Positions 26,446 to 33,958 of a stretch of DNA of 45,079 nt are shown piece after piece. The translations under genes were made by a program, and so were the position numbers. This DNA is from Opitutaceae bacterium (GTDB lineage Bacteria; Verrucomicrobiota; Verrucomicrobiia; Opitutales; Opitutaceae), in the NCBI GenBank assembly GCA_030693515.1, contig JAUYAK010000094.1, forward strand, positions 1-45,079. Reading direction: 5' to 3'. Within the stretch, counting starts at the first letter, position 1. Every line of letters starts with the position of its first letter. Below the pieces are notes generated by a model. The model was given only the letters and a program-made list of their open reading frames with translations. It was not told where the DNA came from and searched no databases.

Positions 26446-26931
26446 TCAAGACTGGGCGGCGAAGGCTTTCTTCAATTCCGCGGCCACGTTGGGCGGAACG
26501 AAGTGCGCGACGTCTCCGCCGAACTTGGCGACCTGCTTCACCAGGGTGGAGCTGGTGTAGCTGAACTGCTCGTTGGGCATCACGAAGAGCGTCTCGATTT
26601 TGGGCTGCAGGTGGCGGTTCATGAGCGCCATGTTGAACTCGAACTCGAAGTCCGACAACGCGCGGAGCCCGCGGATGATCGCATCGGCCTTCTGCGCCAT
26701 GCAGAACTCGACGAGTAGTCCGTCGAAGGTGGTCACGCTCACGTGCGGCCAGGGCGCGACGTTGGCGGCGATGAGCTCGACCCGTTGCGCGGCGGGAAAG
26801 AGCGGCGCCTTTCCGGCGCTCACGGCGACGGCGACGGTGACCCTGTCGAATAGCTTCGCGGCGCGCGCGAGGACATCGAGATGGCCGTAGGTGATGGGGT
26901 CGAACGTGCCGGGATAGATGCAGTGGCGCAT
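26446..26931 (-). CDS. coaD: Pantetheine-phosphate adenylyltransferase CoaD
   Basis: A 161-residue PPAT that transfers AMP from ATP to 4'-phosphopantetheine, the penultimate step of coenzyme A synthesis in the cytoplasm. Landmarks: YPGTFDPITYGHLDVLARA (nucleotidyl-transferase TFDP and TxGH), AIIRGLRALSDFEFEFNMAL (the RG-R loop and adenine site) and YTSSTLVKQVAKFGGDVAHF. Length is exactly typical. It is divergent from pgsA, 146 bp apart, and tandem with the sulfatase start downstream, but unrelated in function. Confidence 0.97.
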   Translation of the reverse strand: MRHCIYPGTFDPITYGHLDVLARAAKLFDRVTVAVAVSAGKAPLFPAAQRVELIAANVAPWPHVSVTTFDGLLVEFCMAQKADAIIRGLRALSDFEFEFNMALMNRHLQPKIETLFVMPNEQFSYTSSTLVKQVAKFGGDVAHFVPPNVAAELKKAFAAQS

Positions 26932-27077
26932 GGGCAGGGCGCGCAGCCAAGACGAGGGCGCGGCGGCTGGCGATGGCGTTTTTTCGCGAGGGTCCGCGGC
27001 GGATTCCGGCGGGCACGGCCCCTCCGCGCTTGCGTTCGGCGCGGCGCGACCGTGTTTTCGCTGACTTGGCCGCTCCC

Positions 27078-27659
27078 ATGAACCTGCCCAACCTGCTCAC
27101 GATTTCGCGCGTGCCGCTCATGTTTGCGGTGGTGGGGCTGATGTATGCGGAGTTTGCCCATGCGGCCACGATCGCTTTCTGGCTCTATATCGTGGCGGCG
27201 CTCACGGACTGGCTCGATGGCAAGATCGCGCGGGAGCACGGCTTGGTGTCGTCGTTCGGCCGCTTCATGGACAGCGTGATCGACAAGGTGCTCGTCATCG
27301 GCCTGATGATCGCGCTGGTCAACGATCCCGCGAACTTCATGGGGCACACCGTCACGGCGATGCTCATCCTGCTGTGCATCCTGTGCCGCGAGTTCGCGAT
27401 CGCAGGGCTGCGCACCGCCGCCGCGACCAAGGGCCGCACGATCGAGGCGGACACCGGCGGCAAGGTGAAGACCTTTGTGCAGCTCAACGCCATCGGATGG
27501 CTGATGGGGGCGCGCATGCTGGAGCTGGATTTTCCCAATCCGGACACGGTCAAAATGACCCGCATGCTCGGCATGGCGCTCTTCGCGCTCTCCGCGGTGC
27601 TCACCCTCACGTCGGGCATCTCGTATTTCCGCCGTCACCGCTCGGTGCTCGCGGACTGA
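27078..27659 (+). CDS. pgsA: CDP-diacylglycerol-glycerol-3-phosphate 3-phosphatidyltransferase
   Basis: A 193-residue integral membrane CDP-alcohol phosphotransferase. The signature D-x2-D-G-x2-A-R-x8-G-x3-D-x3-D is complete in DWLDGKIAREHGLVSSFGRF followed by MDSVIDK. Several hydrophobic helices surround it. The N-terminus MNLPNLLTISRVPLMFAVVG is typical of PgsA and fixes the start at 27078 rather than an upstream ATG at 26973. It makes phosphatidylglycerophosphate, the precursor of phosphatidylglycerol. The next gene, 3 bp downstream, encodes the phosphatase for the following step. Confidence 0.95.
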   Translation: MNLPNLLTISRVPLMFAVVGLMYAEFAHAATIAFWLYIVAALTDWLDGKIAREHGLVSSFGRFMDSVIDKVLVIGLMIALVNDPANFMGHTVTAMLILLCILCREFAIAGLRTAAATKGRTIEADTGGKVKTFVQLNAIGWLMGARMLELDFPNPDTVKMTRMLGMALFALSAVLTLTSGISYFRRHRSVLAD

Positions 27660-27662
27660 GTC

Positions 27663-28181
27663 ATGCGCCAGCACGAACCCGCGTGGTCGCGCGCGCTGCC
27701 GGGCGGGCTGGTCGTGGCGCTCGCGACCCTCGGGCCGATCGGAAAAAAACTGCCCGCGCCGGGCACGTGGGGATCGGTCGCGGGCCTGCTGTATTTCGCC
27801 GCGTGCTTCCAGCACTCAAGCATTCGCGTTGTAGTGCTGGGCAGCGCGGTCGCCTGCGCGCTGGCCGTGGTGATCTGTGGCGCGGCCGAACATCGGCTGG
27901 GCAAAAGCGATCCGGGCGAGGTGATACTCGACGAGTTTGTCGTAATGCCGCTGTGCTTCCTCGGCTGGCGCGAACTGCCGGGGGCCCTGCCGCTGTGGGT
28001 CGTGTGGCTCGCGGGCTTCGCGTTGTTCCGGCTCTTCGACATTGCGAAGCCCCTCGGCATCGCGCGGCTCCAGTCGTTGCCCGGGGGCTGGGGCGTGGTG
28101 GCGGACGATGTGGCGGCCGCGCTCGCGGCGTGCGCGACCTTGCACCTGGGCGCGTGGGCTTTGAGTAGGGCGGGTCTCTGA
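27663..28181 (+). CDS. pgpA: Phosphatidylglycerophosphatase A
   Basis: A 172-residue membrane phosphatase that dephosphorylates phosphatidylglycerophosphate. Family landmarks: TLGPIGKKLPAPGTWGS near the N-terminus, SDPGEVILDEFVVMP (the conserved acidic metal-binding DE motif), and LFRLFDIAKPLGIARLQ before GGWGVVADDVAAA. It starts 3 bp after pgsA, a sensible two-gene operon for phosphatidylglycerol. Its last residues (SRAGL) and its TGA stop are read from the left arm of the palindromic element that begins at 28165, so the insertion rewrote the C-terminus. Confidence 0.95.
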   Translation: MRQHEPAWSRALPGGLVVALATLGPIGKKLPAPGTWGSVAGLLYFAACFQHSSIRVVVLGSAVACALAVVICGAAEHRLGKSDPGEVILDEFVVMPLCFLGWRELPGALPLWVVWLAGFALFRLFDIAKPLGIARLQSLPGGWGVVADDVAAALAACATLHLGAWALSRAGL

Positions 28182-28243
28182 CCCGCCTTTTGGGCGCGGG
28201 CCCACTCGGGGCGCGCCGAGGTCAGGTCACAGACCTGCCCTAC
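28165..28243. repeat. 79-bp GTAG...CTAC palindromic element (GTAGGGCGGGTCTSTGACC)
   Basis: Left arm 28165-28187 and right arm 28220-28243 pair over 23 bp with four mismatches. The left 17 bases are pgpA coding sequence including its stop; the right end is 1 bp from the stop of the NusG-like gene. The same family occurs at 42761-42834, also between convergent stops. It may act as a bidirectional terminator. Confidence 0.82.
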
Positions 28244-28244
28244 T

Positions 28245-28736
28245 TCACGGCAGCGGCTGCAATTGCTGCGCCGGCACGCGCACGAGCAGACCCTGGCGCA
28301 GCACGTCCACCGAGAGCACGACGCCCTGCGGCTTCGTCGGATCGTCCACGAAGCCTTCGAGCCCGTGCAGCGGGCCGCCGATGATGCGCACGCGGCGCCC
28401 GCGGGTGAGCAGGGGCATCACGCTGAGCTGGAGGCCCGATGCGACGATCGTGCGCACATCGGCGAGCTGGCGGAGAAACGTCGCCTCATCCTCGACCGCA
28501 ATTGCGCGCGCGAGGAGATCCTGCTGATGCAGGCGGGATTTTTTTTCGGCCGGCACGCAGGCGAAGACGTAGCCGGGAAAGAGGGGCTTGGTAAACGTCT
28601 TCGTGCGCGCGCCGTAGCGCCGGAGACTCTCGACGAGCGGCAGGTAGTGCTCGAGGCCCTCGGCCGCGAGCAGCGCGGCGAACTTCTTCTCGCAGCGCGG
28701 GCGGGTGTGGCAGACCAGCCAGGTCGCGCCGGCCAT
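28245..28736 (-). CDS. NusG-family transcription elongation factor paralogue (RfaH/UpxY-like)
   Basis: A 163-residue protein with a NusG N-terminal domain (TWLVCHTRPRCEKKFAALL; TKPLFPGYVFACVP, the PGY-F segment that contacts RNA polymerase) and a C-terminal KOW domain (GRRVRIIGGPLHGLEGFV). Housekeeping nusG usually sits by secE and rplK; this gene instead lies 3 bp after aroQ, with neither neighbour present, so it is probably a specialised paralogue of the RfaH/LoaP/UpxY kind that promotes readthrough of long operons. Which operon is unknown; the adjacent type III PKS or an unseen polysaccharide locus are candidates. It is convergent with pgpA, with the palindrome between. Confidence 0.85.
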   Translation of the reverse strand: MAGATWLVCHTRPRCEKKFAALLAAEGLEHYLPLVESLRRYGARTKTFTKPLFPGYVFACVPAEKKSRLHQQDLLARAIAVEDEATFLRQLADVRTIVASGLQLSVMPLLTRGRRVRIIGGPLHGLEGFVDDPTKPQGVVLSVDVLRQGLLVRVPAQQLQPLP

Positions 28737-28739
28737 GGG

Positions 28740-29168
28740 TCAGCCCTTCAGCAGAAAACGCAGCGCGGCGTGGTAGCCTTCGAGGCCGAGGCCGGTGATG
28801 ACGGCGACGCTCGCGGGCGCGGTGAGCGACTTGTGGCGGAAATCCTCGCGCTTGTAGATGTTCGAGATGTGGACCTCCACCGTCGGCAGATGCGCGCCGA
28901 GCAGCGCATCGCGCAGCGCCACGCTCGTGTGCGTGAGCCCGCCCGGGTTGATCACCAGGCCGTCGGCCTTGGCGTCGACGAGAGCGGCGATCTTGTCGAT
29001 GAGCGCGCCCTCGTGGTTGGACTGGAAAAATTCGAGCTGTGCCGTCCCGCCGAACTCCGCGCGCAACGCCTTCTCCAGATCGGCGAGCGTGGCGCGGCCG
29101 TAGATCTCGGGCTCGCGTTTCCCGAGGCGGTCGAGGTTGGGGCCGTTGAGGATGGCGATCGTTTTCAT
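28740..29168 (-). CDS. aroQ: Type II 3-dehydroquinate dehydratase
   Basis: A 142-residue type II dehydroquinase, third step of the shikimate pathway. ILNGPNLDRLGKREPEIYG contains the lid with catalytic Arg and Tyr. VINPGGLTHTSVALRDAL has Gly-Leu where Ala-Tyr is usual, and VEVHISNIYKREDFRHKS holds the catalytic His. Length is normal for the dodecameric enzyme. It precedes the NusG-like gene by 3 bp, so the two are probably co-transcribed. The NIF3-like gene upstream is separated by 81 bp. Confidence 0.95.
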   Translation of the reverse strand: MKTIAILNGPNLDRLGKREPEIYGRATLADLEKALRAEFGGTAQLEFFQSNHEGALIDKIAALVDAKADGLVINPGGLTHTSVALRDALLGAHLPTVEVHISNIYKREDFRHKSLTAPASVAVITGLGLEGYHAALRFLLKG

Positions 29169-29180
29169 CGGATACTTTCC

Positions 29181-29236
29181 CGCGAATGCACGCTAATCGG
29201 CGCGAATTGCCAAGGAATCATTCGCTGCCATTCGCG
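29181..29236. repeat. Possible small palindrome (CGCGAATG/CATTCGCG)
   Basis: In the 81-bp gap between the NIF3-like gene and aroQ, an 8-bp inverted repeat (29181-29188 and 29229-29236) brackets several variants of the word GCGAAT. It looks like a dispersed A/T-richer palindrome but is short; only weakly supported. Confidence 0.35.
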
Positions 29237-29249
29237 TGATTCCGGGAGA

Positions 29250-30002
29250 TCATAACGGATTGTTCGTCGCAATGAATTCCCACGGGAGCTTGAATTTTTT
29301 CGCCAGCTCGGCCGCGAGGGCTTTGACCGCGTGGACCTCGGTCGCGTAGTGGCCGCAGAGGTAAAGGTTGAGCTTTTCCTCCTGCGCGCGGTTGAACCAC
29401 TCCTCGCGCAGCTCGCCGGTGACGAGGGTGTCCACGCCGGCGGGGACGAGCGCCGGCACGGCGCTGTTGCCCGAGCCACTGCAAAACGCGATGGCGCTCG
29501 GGGCCGCCGCGCCGCACTCGATGGCGACGACGCGGCCGTAGAGTTTTTCCAGTTTCGTGCGGAGCGCGGCGCGCGTGAAGGTCGAGCGGGCGATGCAGCC
29601 GATGGCCTCGCCGTCGCGCACAAGGAAGGGCTTTGAGGGTTTCAGTCCGAGCTGCTTCGCGAGCAGCGCGTTGTTGCCGATCTCCGGGTGGCCGTCGAGG
29701 GGCAGGTGGTTTGAGTAGAGCGCGCAGTTGCCGCGCACGAGCGTGGCCACGCGGTCGTAGACGGGGCCGGTGAGCGGGCGGGGCATGTCCCAATACATGC
29801 CGTGGTGCACGATCAGGAAATCGACGCCCGCCGCCACGGCCTTTTGAAATGGCACGAGGCCCGCGTCCACGGCCGCGCCGATTTTGGTGACGCGGCCGTC
29901 ATTGGCGACCTGCAGGCCGTTGAAGGCGCCGGGCGCATCTTTGAAAGCCGTGAGCCGCGTGCGGCGATCGCAGTAGGAGACGAGGTCGGCGAGCTGGGTC
30001 AT
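29250..30002 (-). CDS. NIF3/YbgI-like dinuclear metal centre protein
   Basis: A 250-residue NIF3-like (GTP cyclohydrolase 1 type 2/YbgI) protein starting at ATG 30002, whose ATG overlaps the TGA of the polyketide synthase gene (ATGA). Metal-binding segments are FLIVHHGMYWD near the N-terminus, LYSNHLPLDGHPEIGNN, and near the C-terminus LYLCGHYATEVHAVKAL. The intervening VDTLVTGELREEWFN is also family-typical. These proteins form hexameric rings with two metal ions; the biochemical role is unsettled. The 4-bp overlap means it is translated with the PKS operon. That may be fortuitous, or it may process a product or precursor of that pathway. Confidence 0.9.
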   Translation of the reverse strand: MTQLADLVSYCDRRTRLTAFKDAPGAFNGLQVANDGRVTKIGAAVDAGLVPFQKAVAAGVDFLIVHHGMYWDMPRPLTGPVYDRVATLVRGNCALYSNHLPLDGHPEIGNNALLAKQLGLKPSKPFLVRDGEAIGCIARSTFTRAALRTKLEKLYGRVVAIECGAAAPSAIAFCSGSGNSAVPALVPAGVDTLVTGELREEWFNRAQEEKLNLYLCGHYATEVHAVKALAAELAKKFKLPWEFIATNNPL

Positions 30003-31036
30003 GGTTCGGTTCCGATTCGGCACGAGTGTGCGCTAAACCCCGCGCCGAAACTCACGAGCCAAAAATCGCCGTCCGACCCGGGCTTGGCCTCGCGGAGCGT
30101 CTCCTCCAACGCGAAGAGCACCGAGGGGCTGCTCATGTTGCCGCGCTCGTGCAGGACGTGCCGGCTCGCGGCGAGCGAATGCGGCGCGACCACCGGCTCC
30201 AGCGCATCGAGCACATCGCGCCCGCCGCCGTGAGAGACCACGCGCGCCACGGGCCGCGGCCCGCGCGCCCGCCAGAGATCGCCGACGGCCGCGGCGCCGA
30301 GTTCGGGCACGGCGCGATCGAGCAGGTTGCGGAGTTTGCCGTCGCGCTGCTCGAAGCGGAGCTTGTCGCGGTCGGCCGGCCGGTGCGTCGTCGAGAATTC
30401 AAACGCCCGCAGCGGCACGGCGGCCGGTGTGCTTTTCCAGATCGTGGCCGCCGCGCCATCGCCAAAGAGACACGCGCTGACAATCACACCCGGATCGTCG
30501 TCGAGGTAAAAGGCGGCGGAACACACTTCGACCGCGATGCACGCGACGGTGGCGCGCGGATTCGCGGCGAGGACATGGCTCGCGGCGCGCAGAGTGGGGA
30601 TGGCCGCGCCGCAGCCCAGGCCCACGAGGTCCTGTAGGAACGCGTCGGTGCGCAGGCCGAGCTGCTCCGCCACATAGCTCGTCACCCCTGGGCAGAGATA
30701 GCCGGTGCAGGTGCAGACCAGCAGGGCGTCAAGCTCGCTGGCGCGCACGCCCGCGCGATCGAGCGCGGCGGCAAGGGCGCGGCCGGCGAGGCGCGGGGCT
30801 TCGGCGCGGAAGCTGGCGTTGAGCTGATCGGCCGTGAGATCGAAGACGTTGGCGATCTCGGGCACGGCGAAGTGCCGCGCCGCGATGCCGTGGTCGCCGC
30901 GGAGCACCGAGCGCAGAATCAGCATGGAGCGCCGGCTCAGCCGCTCCCTCACTTGGGAGCGCTGGGCGATTTCCCAGCAATCGGCCTGCGTGTAGCGGGC
31001 TTCGGGGACGGAGGTGGCGAGGGCGTGGAGATACAT
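29999..31036 (-). CDS. Type III polyketide synthase (chalcone synthase-like)
   Basis: A 345-residue homodimeric-type ketosynthase of the chalcone/stilbene synthase superfamily, starting at ATG 31036. The catalytic triad is visible: Cys142 in QDLVGLGCGAA, His269 in VVSHGGGRDVLDA, Asn300 in RGNMSSPSVLFALEE. Thiolase-fold elements such as CTCTGYLCPG and FGDGAAATIW are present. Such enzymes condense an acyl-CoA starter with malonyl-CoA to give pyrones or resorcinols. It starts 2 bp after the FAD oxidoreductase stop and ends in a 4-bp overlap with the NIF3-like gene. The methyltransferase-flavoprotein-PKS set is functionally analogous to srsABC of Streptomyces griseus (methylated, hydroxylated phenolic lipids). 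The product here is unknown. Confidence 0.93.
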   Translation of the reverse strand: MYLHALATSVPEARYTQADCWEIAQRSQVRERLSRRSMLILRSVLRGDHGIAARHFAVPEIANVFDLTADQLNASFRAEAPRLAGRALAAALDRAGVRASELDALLVCTCTGYLCPGVTSYVAEQLGLRTDAFLQDLVGLGCGAAIPTLRAASHVLAANPRATVACIAVEVCSAAFYLDDDPGVIVSACLFGDGAAATIWKSTPAAVPLRAFEFSTTHRPADRDKLRFEQRDGKLRNLLDRAVPELGAAAVGDLWRARGPRPVARVVSHGGGRDVLDALEPVVAPHSLAASRHVLHERGNMSSPSVLFALEETLREAKPGSDGDFWLVSFGAGFSAHSCRIGTEP

Positions 31037-31038
31037 GA

Positions 31039-32061
31039 TTAGTGCAATGCGGCGAAGAGGGGACGAAAGGGCAGCAGGCGCGCCCGACCCAGCGCGGCCA
31101 GCCAGCGCTGCCGCCGCCGGCCGAGCAGAAACGGATGCAGCGCATCCGCCGAGACGAGGCGCATGCGGAATTTGTTCCGCTGCGCGCGTTGTGCAGCGCG
31201 CAAGGCTTCGGCCCACGGGGCGGTGCCGCGCGCGTAGGCGAGCAGCGGCGCGAGCGCGAGTTCGGCACTTTGGAATGCCATCGCCATGCCGTTGCCGGTG
31301 AAGGGCGGGATCATCGCGAGGGTGTCGCCGAGGCAAAGGCGCGTGGTCGGGGGCGGGCGGCGGTCAAACGCGACGCCGGCGACCGCGCAGACGCTGGCCG
31401 GATCGATGCGCGCCCGCGCGATCCGGTCGGCGAGCGCGGCGAGGCCGGCGGCGCGCAGACAGTTCAGCAGTAGAGTCGCGCCGGTGCCGGCCGCGAGGCC
31501 ACGGCGGAAGAGGCCGCAGACATTGACGCCACCGTCTTCGATGCGCGCGAGGCCGACGTAGCAATTTTCCCCGAGATGCATCTCGAGATCCTGCGCCAGT
31601 GAGAGACCGTGTGCGTGCAGTTTGAGTCCGAGCCACGGCGAGGCGGTCTGGCGGCGGCGGCCGGTGGCGAACACGCGGCCGGCGCGCGGCTCCACCGCTG
31701 CAACACGTGAACGCAGCCGCAAATCACCGCCGAGGGCCGTGAAGGTGGCCGCGAGCCGCGCATCGAGTGCGAAGCGACTGAGCGCGATCGCGGGAGCGGG
31801 CAGGGTGTGGCTGTGCGGCGGCGCGTTGCGCAGAAACCACGCGACGCGCCGGTGCTCGATCGCGCCTGCGAGCATGGGCCCGAGCCCGAGGCGCGCGATG
31901 GTCGCGGGGCGGAGGCCGGCGATGAATTCGCCGCAGACGCGGTGGCGCGGGTAGTCGCCGGCTTCGTGAAGGGTGACCTCGACTCCCTCCCGCCGCAGTG
32001 CGCAGCCGAGCGCCAGCCCCGCGAGCCCGCCGCCGATGATCTCGATCGGGCGCGGGGTCAT
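31039..32061 (-). CDS. FAD-dependent oxidoreductase (geranylgeranyl reductase/hydroxylase type)
   Basis: A 340-residue flavoprotein starting at ATG 32061, overlapping the methyltransferase stop by 4 bp (ATGA). The Rossmann dinucleotide motif IEIIGGGLAGLALGCALRRE is at residues 6-25, followed by YPRHRVCGEFIAG (the CGE motif of the geranylgeranyl reductase and aromatic hydroxylase superfamily). The second FAD motif is LCLGDTLAMIPPFTGNGMAM in the C-terminal half. Members hydroxylate aromatic rings or reduce isoprenoid double bonds. Next to a type III PKS and a methyltransferase, ring oxidation of a phenolic lipid (to a quinone) is the natural guess. The stop is 2 bp before the PKS start. Confidence 0.9.
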   Translation of the reverse strand: MTPRPIEIIGGGLAGLALGCALRREGVEVTLHEAGDYPRHRVCGEFIAGLRPATIARLGLGPMLAGAIEHRRVAWFLRNAPPHSHTLPAPAIALSRFALDARLAATFTALGGDLRLRSRVAAVEPRAGRVFATGRRRQTASPWLGLKLHAHGLSLAQDLEMHLGENCYVGLARIEDGGVNVCGLFRRGLAAGTGATLLLNCLRAAGLAALADRIARARIDPASVCAVAGVAFDRRPPPTTRLCLGDTLAMIPPFTGNGMAMAFQSAELALAPLLAYARGTAPWAEALRAAQRAQRNKFRMRLVSADALHPFLLGRRRQRWLAALGRARLLPFRPLFAALH

Positions 32062-32702
32062 GCGCGGCGGATGGCGACGAGGCGGTGCAGGCCGAGGAGC
32101 GTGGTGGTGGAACGCACTTCCCAGTCGGGCGCGGCGAGGCCGAGCGCGCGCGCCAGTTCGTCGTCGCGGAAGCCGGCGGCGATGCTCACCCGGGCATCGT
32201 GGCGCGTGACGTGGTTGGCCCCGAACAACGGCGCCAGCAGGCGGAAAAGCGTGTGTGCGCGGCGCACGCGCGCGGGCTCGCAGGCGACCACCACGCGGGC
32301 TTGGCGGCGAAGCGTGGCGCCGAGCGCGGCGAGTTCGTCGGCCGTGAAATGGTGGAAGATCAGGTTGCCCACGATCGCCGCGTAGGCGTCGTAACCGGTG
32401 AAGGTGCGCAGGTCCGCGCGGTGCCACGTCTGCGCCGCGAGCCAGCCGGCCGGCCGCGGCCAAGTGTCGAGGCCGTCGATCGCGACGCCCGCGGCGGCGA
32501 GGCGTGCGCCGAGTTCGCCGGTGCCGGCGCCGAGTTCGAGCGCGCGTTCGCCGGGGCGGAGGAGGGACGGGAGCGTGCGCGCGATCCAGCGGTGGCTGCC
32601 GGCGAGGGCGTTGGTGAGGCGCAGGTCGCGGCGGCTGTGCCGCGCATCGGGGTGATCCGGGGCGAGACCGTCGAGAATTTCAGGCTGGATCGTGCGCCGC
32701 AT
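32058..32702 (-). CDS. Class I SAM-dependent methyltransferase
   Basis: A 214-residue methyltransferase, first gene of the type III PKS operon. Motif I is ALELGAGTGELGARLA (about residues 54-69), the acidic end of strand 2 is IDGLDTWP, and YAAIVGNLIFHHFTADEL is the post-motif strand with the His pair often seen in small-molecule O- or C-methyltransferases. The stop TGA overlaps the ATG of the flavoprotein gene. The start at 32702 lies 62 bp from the divergent dCMP deaminase gene, so the operon promoter must be within that short gap. Probable target: the polyketide made by the downstream synthase. Confidence 0.9.
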   Translation of the reverse strand: MRRTIQPEILDGLAPDHPDARHSRRDLRLTNALAGSHRWIARTLPSLLRPGERALELGAGTGELGARLAAAGVAIDGLDTWPRPAGWLAAQTWHRADLRTFTGYDAYAAIVGNLIFHHFTADELAALGATLRRQARVVVACEPARVRRAHTLFRLLAPLFGANHVTRHDARVSIAAGFRDDELARALGLAAPDWEVRSTTTLLGLHRLVAIRRA

Positions 32703-32764
32703 GGAAAAGCGGAACGAAGGTTGCCCACGCGCGCCGAGCTGTCCAGATTCCGCGGCCGTTTCCC

Positions 32765-33271
32765 ATGAGCGCCTCCGCTTCGACTGATTTTCCGCCCGCC
32801 TCCGCCGCGACCCAGCCCGTCGATTTAATCGCGGAGGCCGCGGCGCGTTTCCCGCACCGTCCCTCGTGGGACGAGTATTTCATGGCGACCGCGGTGCTGA
32901 TGGCGTCGCGCTCGAATTGCGAACGGCTCCACGTCGGCTGCGTCATCGTGACCGGCGGCGAACGGAAGAACCGCCTCGTGGCCGCGGGCTACAACGGCTT
33001 TCTGCCCGGCACGCCGCATGTCTCGCGGCTGCGCGACGGCCACGAGCAGGCGACCGTGCATGCCGAGCAGAACGCCGTGGCCGACGCCGCGCGGCGCGGC
33101 AGCTCGGTCGAGGGCTGCGTCGCCTACGTGACGCATTTCCCGTGCATCAACTGCGCCAAAATCATGGCCGCCGCCGGCATCGCGGAGATCAAATACCGCC
33201 TCGATTACCACAACGACCCGCTCGTCGTCCCGCTGCTGGCGGACGCGGGGGTGCAGGTGTTGAAACTCTGA
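32765..33271 (+). CDS. dCMP/cytidine deaminase family protein
   Basis: A 168-residue zinc-dependent deaminase. The zinc motif is complete: His-Ala-Glu in TVHAEQNAVADAARRG and PCINC in THFPCINCAKIMAAAGI. The layout SWDEYFMATAVLMASRSNCE near the start followed by HVGCVIVTGGERKNRLVAAG is that of dCMP deaminase (ComEB-like), which supplies dUMP for dTMP synthesis. It has about 30 extra N-terminal residues rich in Ala/Ser/Pro. It is divergent from the methyltransferase operon; yqgE follows 29 bp downstream on the same strand. Confidence 0.92.
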   Translation: MSASASTDFPPASAATQPVDLIAEAAARFPHRPSWDEYFMATAVLMASRSNCERLHVGCVIVTGGERKNRLVAAGYNGFLPGTPHVSRLRDGHEQATVHAEQNAVADAARRGSSVEGCVAYVTHFPCINCAKIMAAAGIAEIKYRLDYHNDPLVVPLLADAGVQVLKL

Positions 33272-33300
33272 GCGCGCGGCGTGCGTCGGGATATTTTACC

Positions 33301-33855
33301 ATGGAAGGACGAGGCCAAGTAAAACGGGACAGCCTGGCGGGCACGCTCCTGCTCGCGCACCCGGCGATGAAGGATCCGAACTTCCGCCGCAGCGTGATCC
33401 TCATGTCGGCGCACACCGAGGAGGGCGCGATGGGCGTGGTGCTCAACCGTCCGCTGGGCAAGCGCCTCGGCGAGCTGAGCGGGGACTTTGCCCTCGGACC
33501 GCTCGCGGGCGTGCCCATTTTCACCGGCGGCCCCGTGCAGACCGACCAGCTCGTGCTCGCGGCCTGGCAGACGCGGGACGACGGCTTCCGGCTGCACTTT
33601 GGCATCGAGCCAGAGAAGGCGCGCGAGCTCGCCGCCGACGAGACCACGCATCTCCGCGCGTTTCTCGGCTACTCCGGCTGGTCGGCCGGGCAGCTGGAAA
33701 ACGAGATGAAGCACAAGACCTGGGTCGTGGCCGACGTGCCCGACGACCTGCTCGCGCAGGCTCAGGACGACACGCTCTGGCGCACGGTGCTCAGCCGCGA
33801 AGGCGCCGAGTGGAAGCTGCTCGCCGGCGAGCCGGAGGACCCGGAGGCGAATTGA
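33301..33855 (+). CDS. yqgE: YqgE/AlgH family protein (UPF0301)
   Basis: A 184-residue YqgE/AlgH protein. Family segments: [20 protein letters not shown] near the start, [35 protein letters not shown], and [18 protein letters not shown]. Function is not settled; AlgH in Pseudomonas was linked to alginate regulation. The start ATG 33301 gives the standard N-terminus; the frame is open further upstream but that part overlaps the deaminase gene. It precedes the transketolase gene by 103 bp. Confidence 0.95.
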   Translation: MEGRGQVKRDSLAGTLLLAHPAMKDPNFRRSVILMSAHTEEGAMGVVLNRPLGKRLGELSGDFALGPLAGVPIFTGGPVQTDQLVLAAWQTRDDGFRLHFGIEPEKARELAADETTHLRAFLGYSGWSAGQLENEMKHKTWVVADVPDDLLAQAQDDTLWRTVLSREGAEWKLLAGEPEDPEAN

Positions 33856-33958
33856 GGGCGGGTGCGGTGGGCGGTTTCGCGTTCGCCCCATCTGTGTCAC
33901 CCGCGAGATTGGGCTTTCCCGGCGGCGCGGGGGGCGCTACGTCTGGCGCGATTTTTTC

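Noticed and set aside
26369-27169. Upstream extension of the iduronate-sulfatase-like gene
   Set aside because: The frame stays open but overlaps coaD in another frame and the start of pgsA in antisense; the signal peptide begins at ATG 26368.
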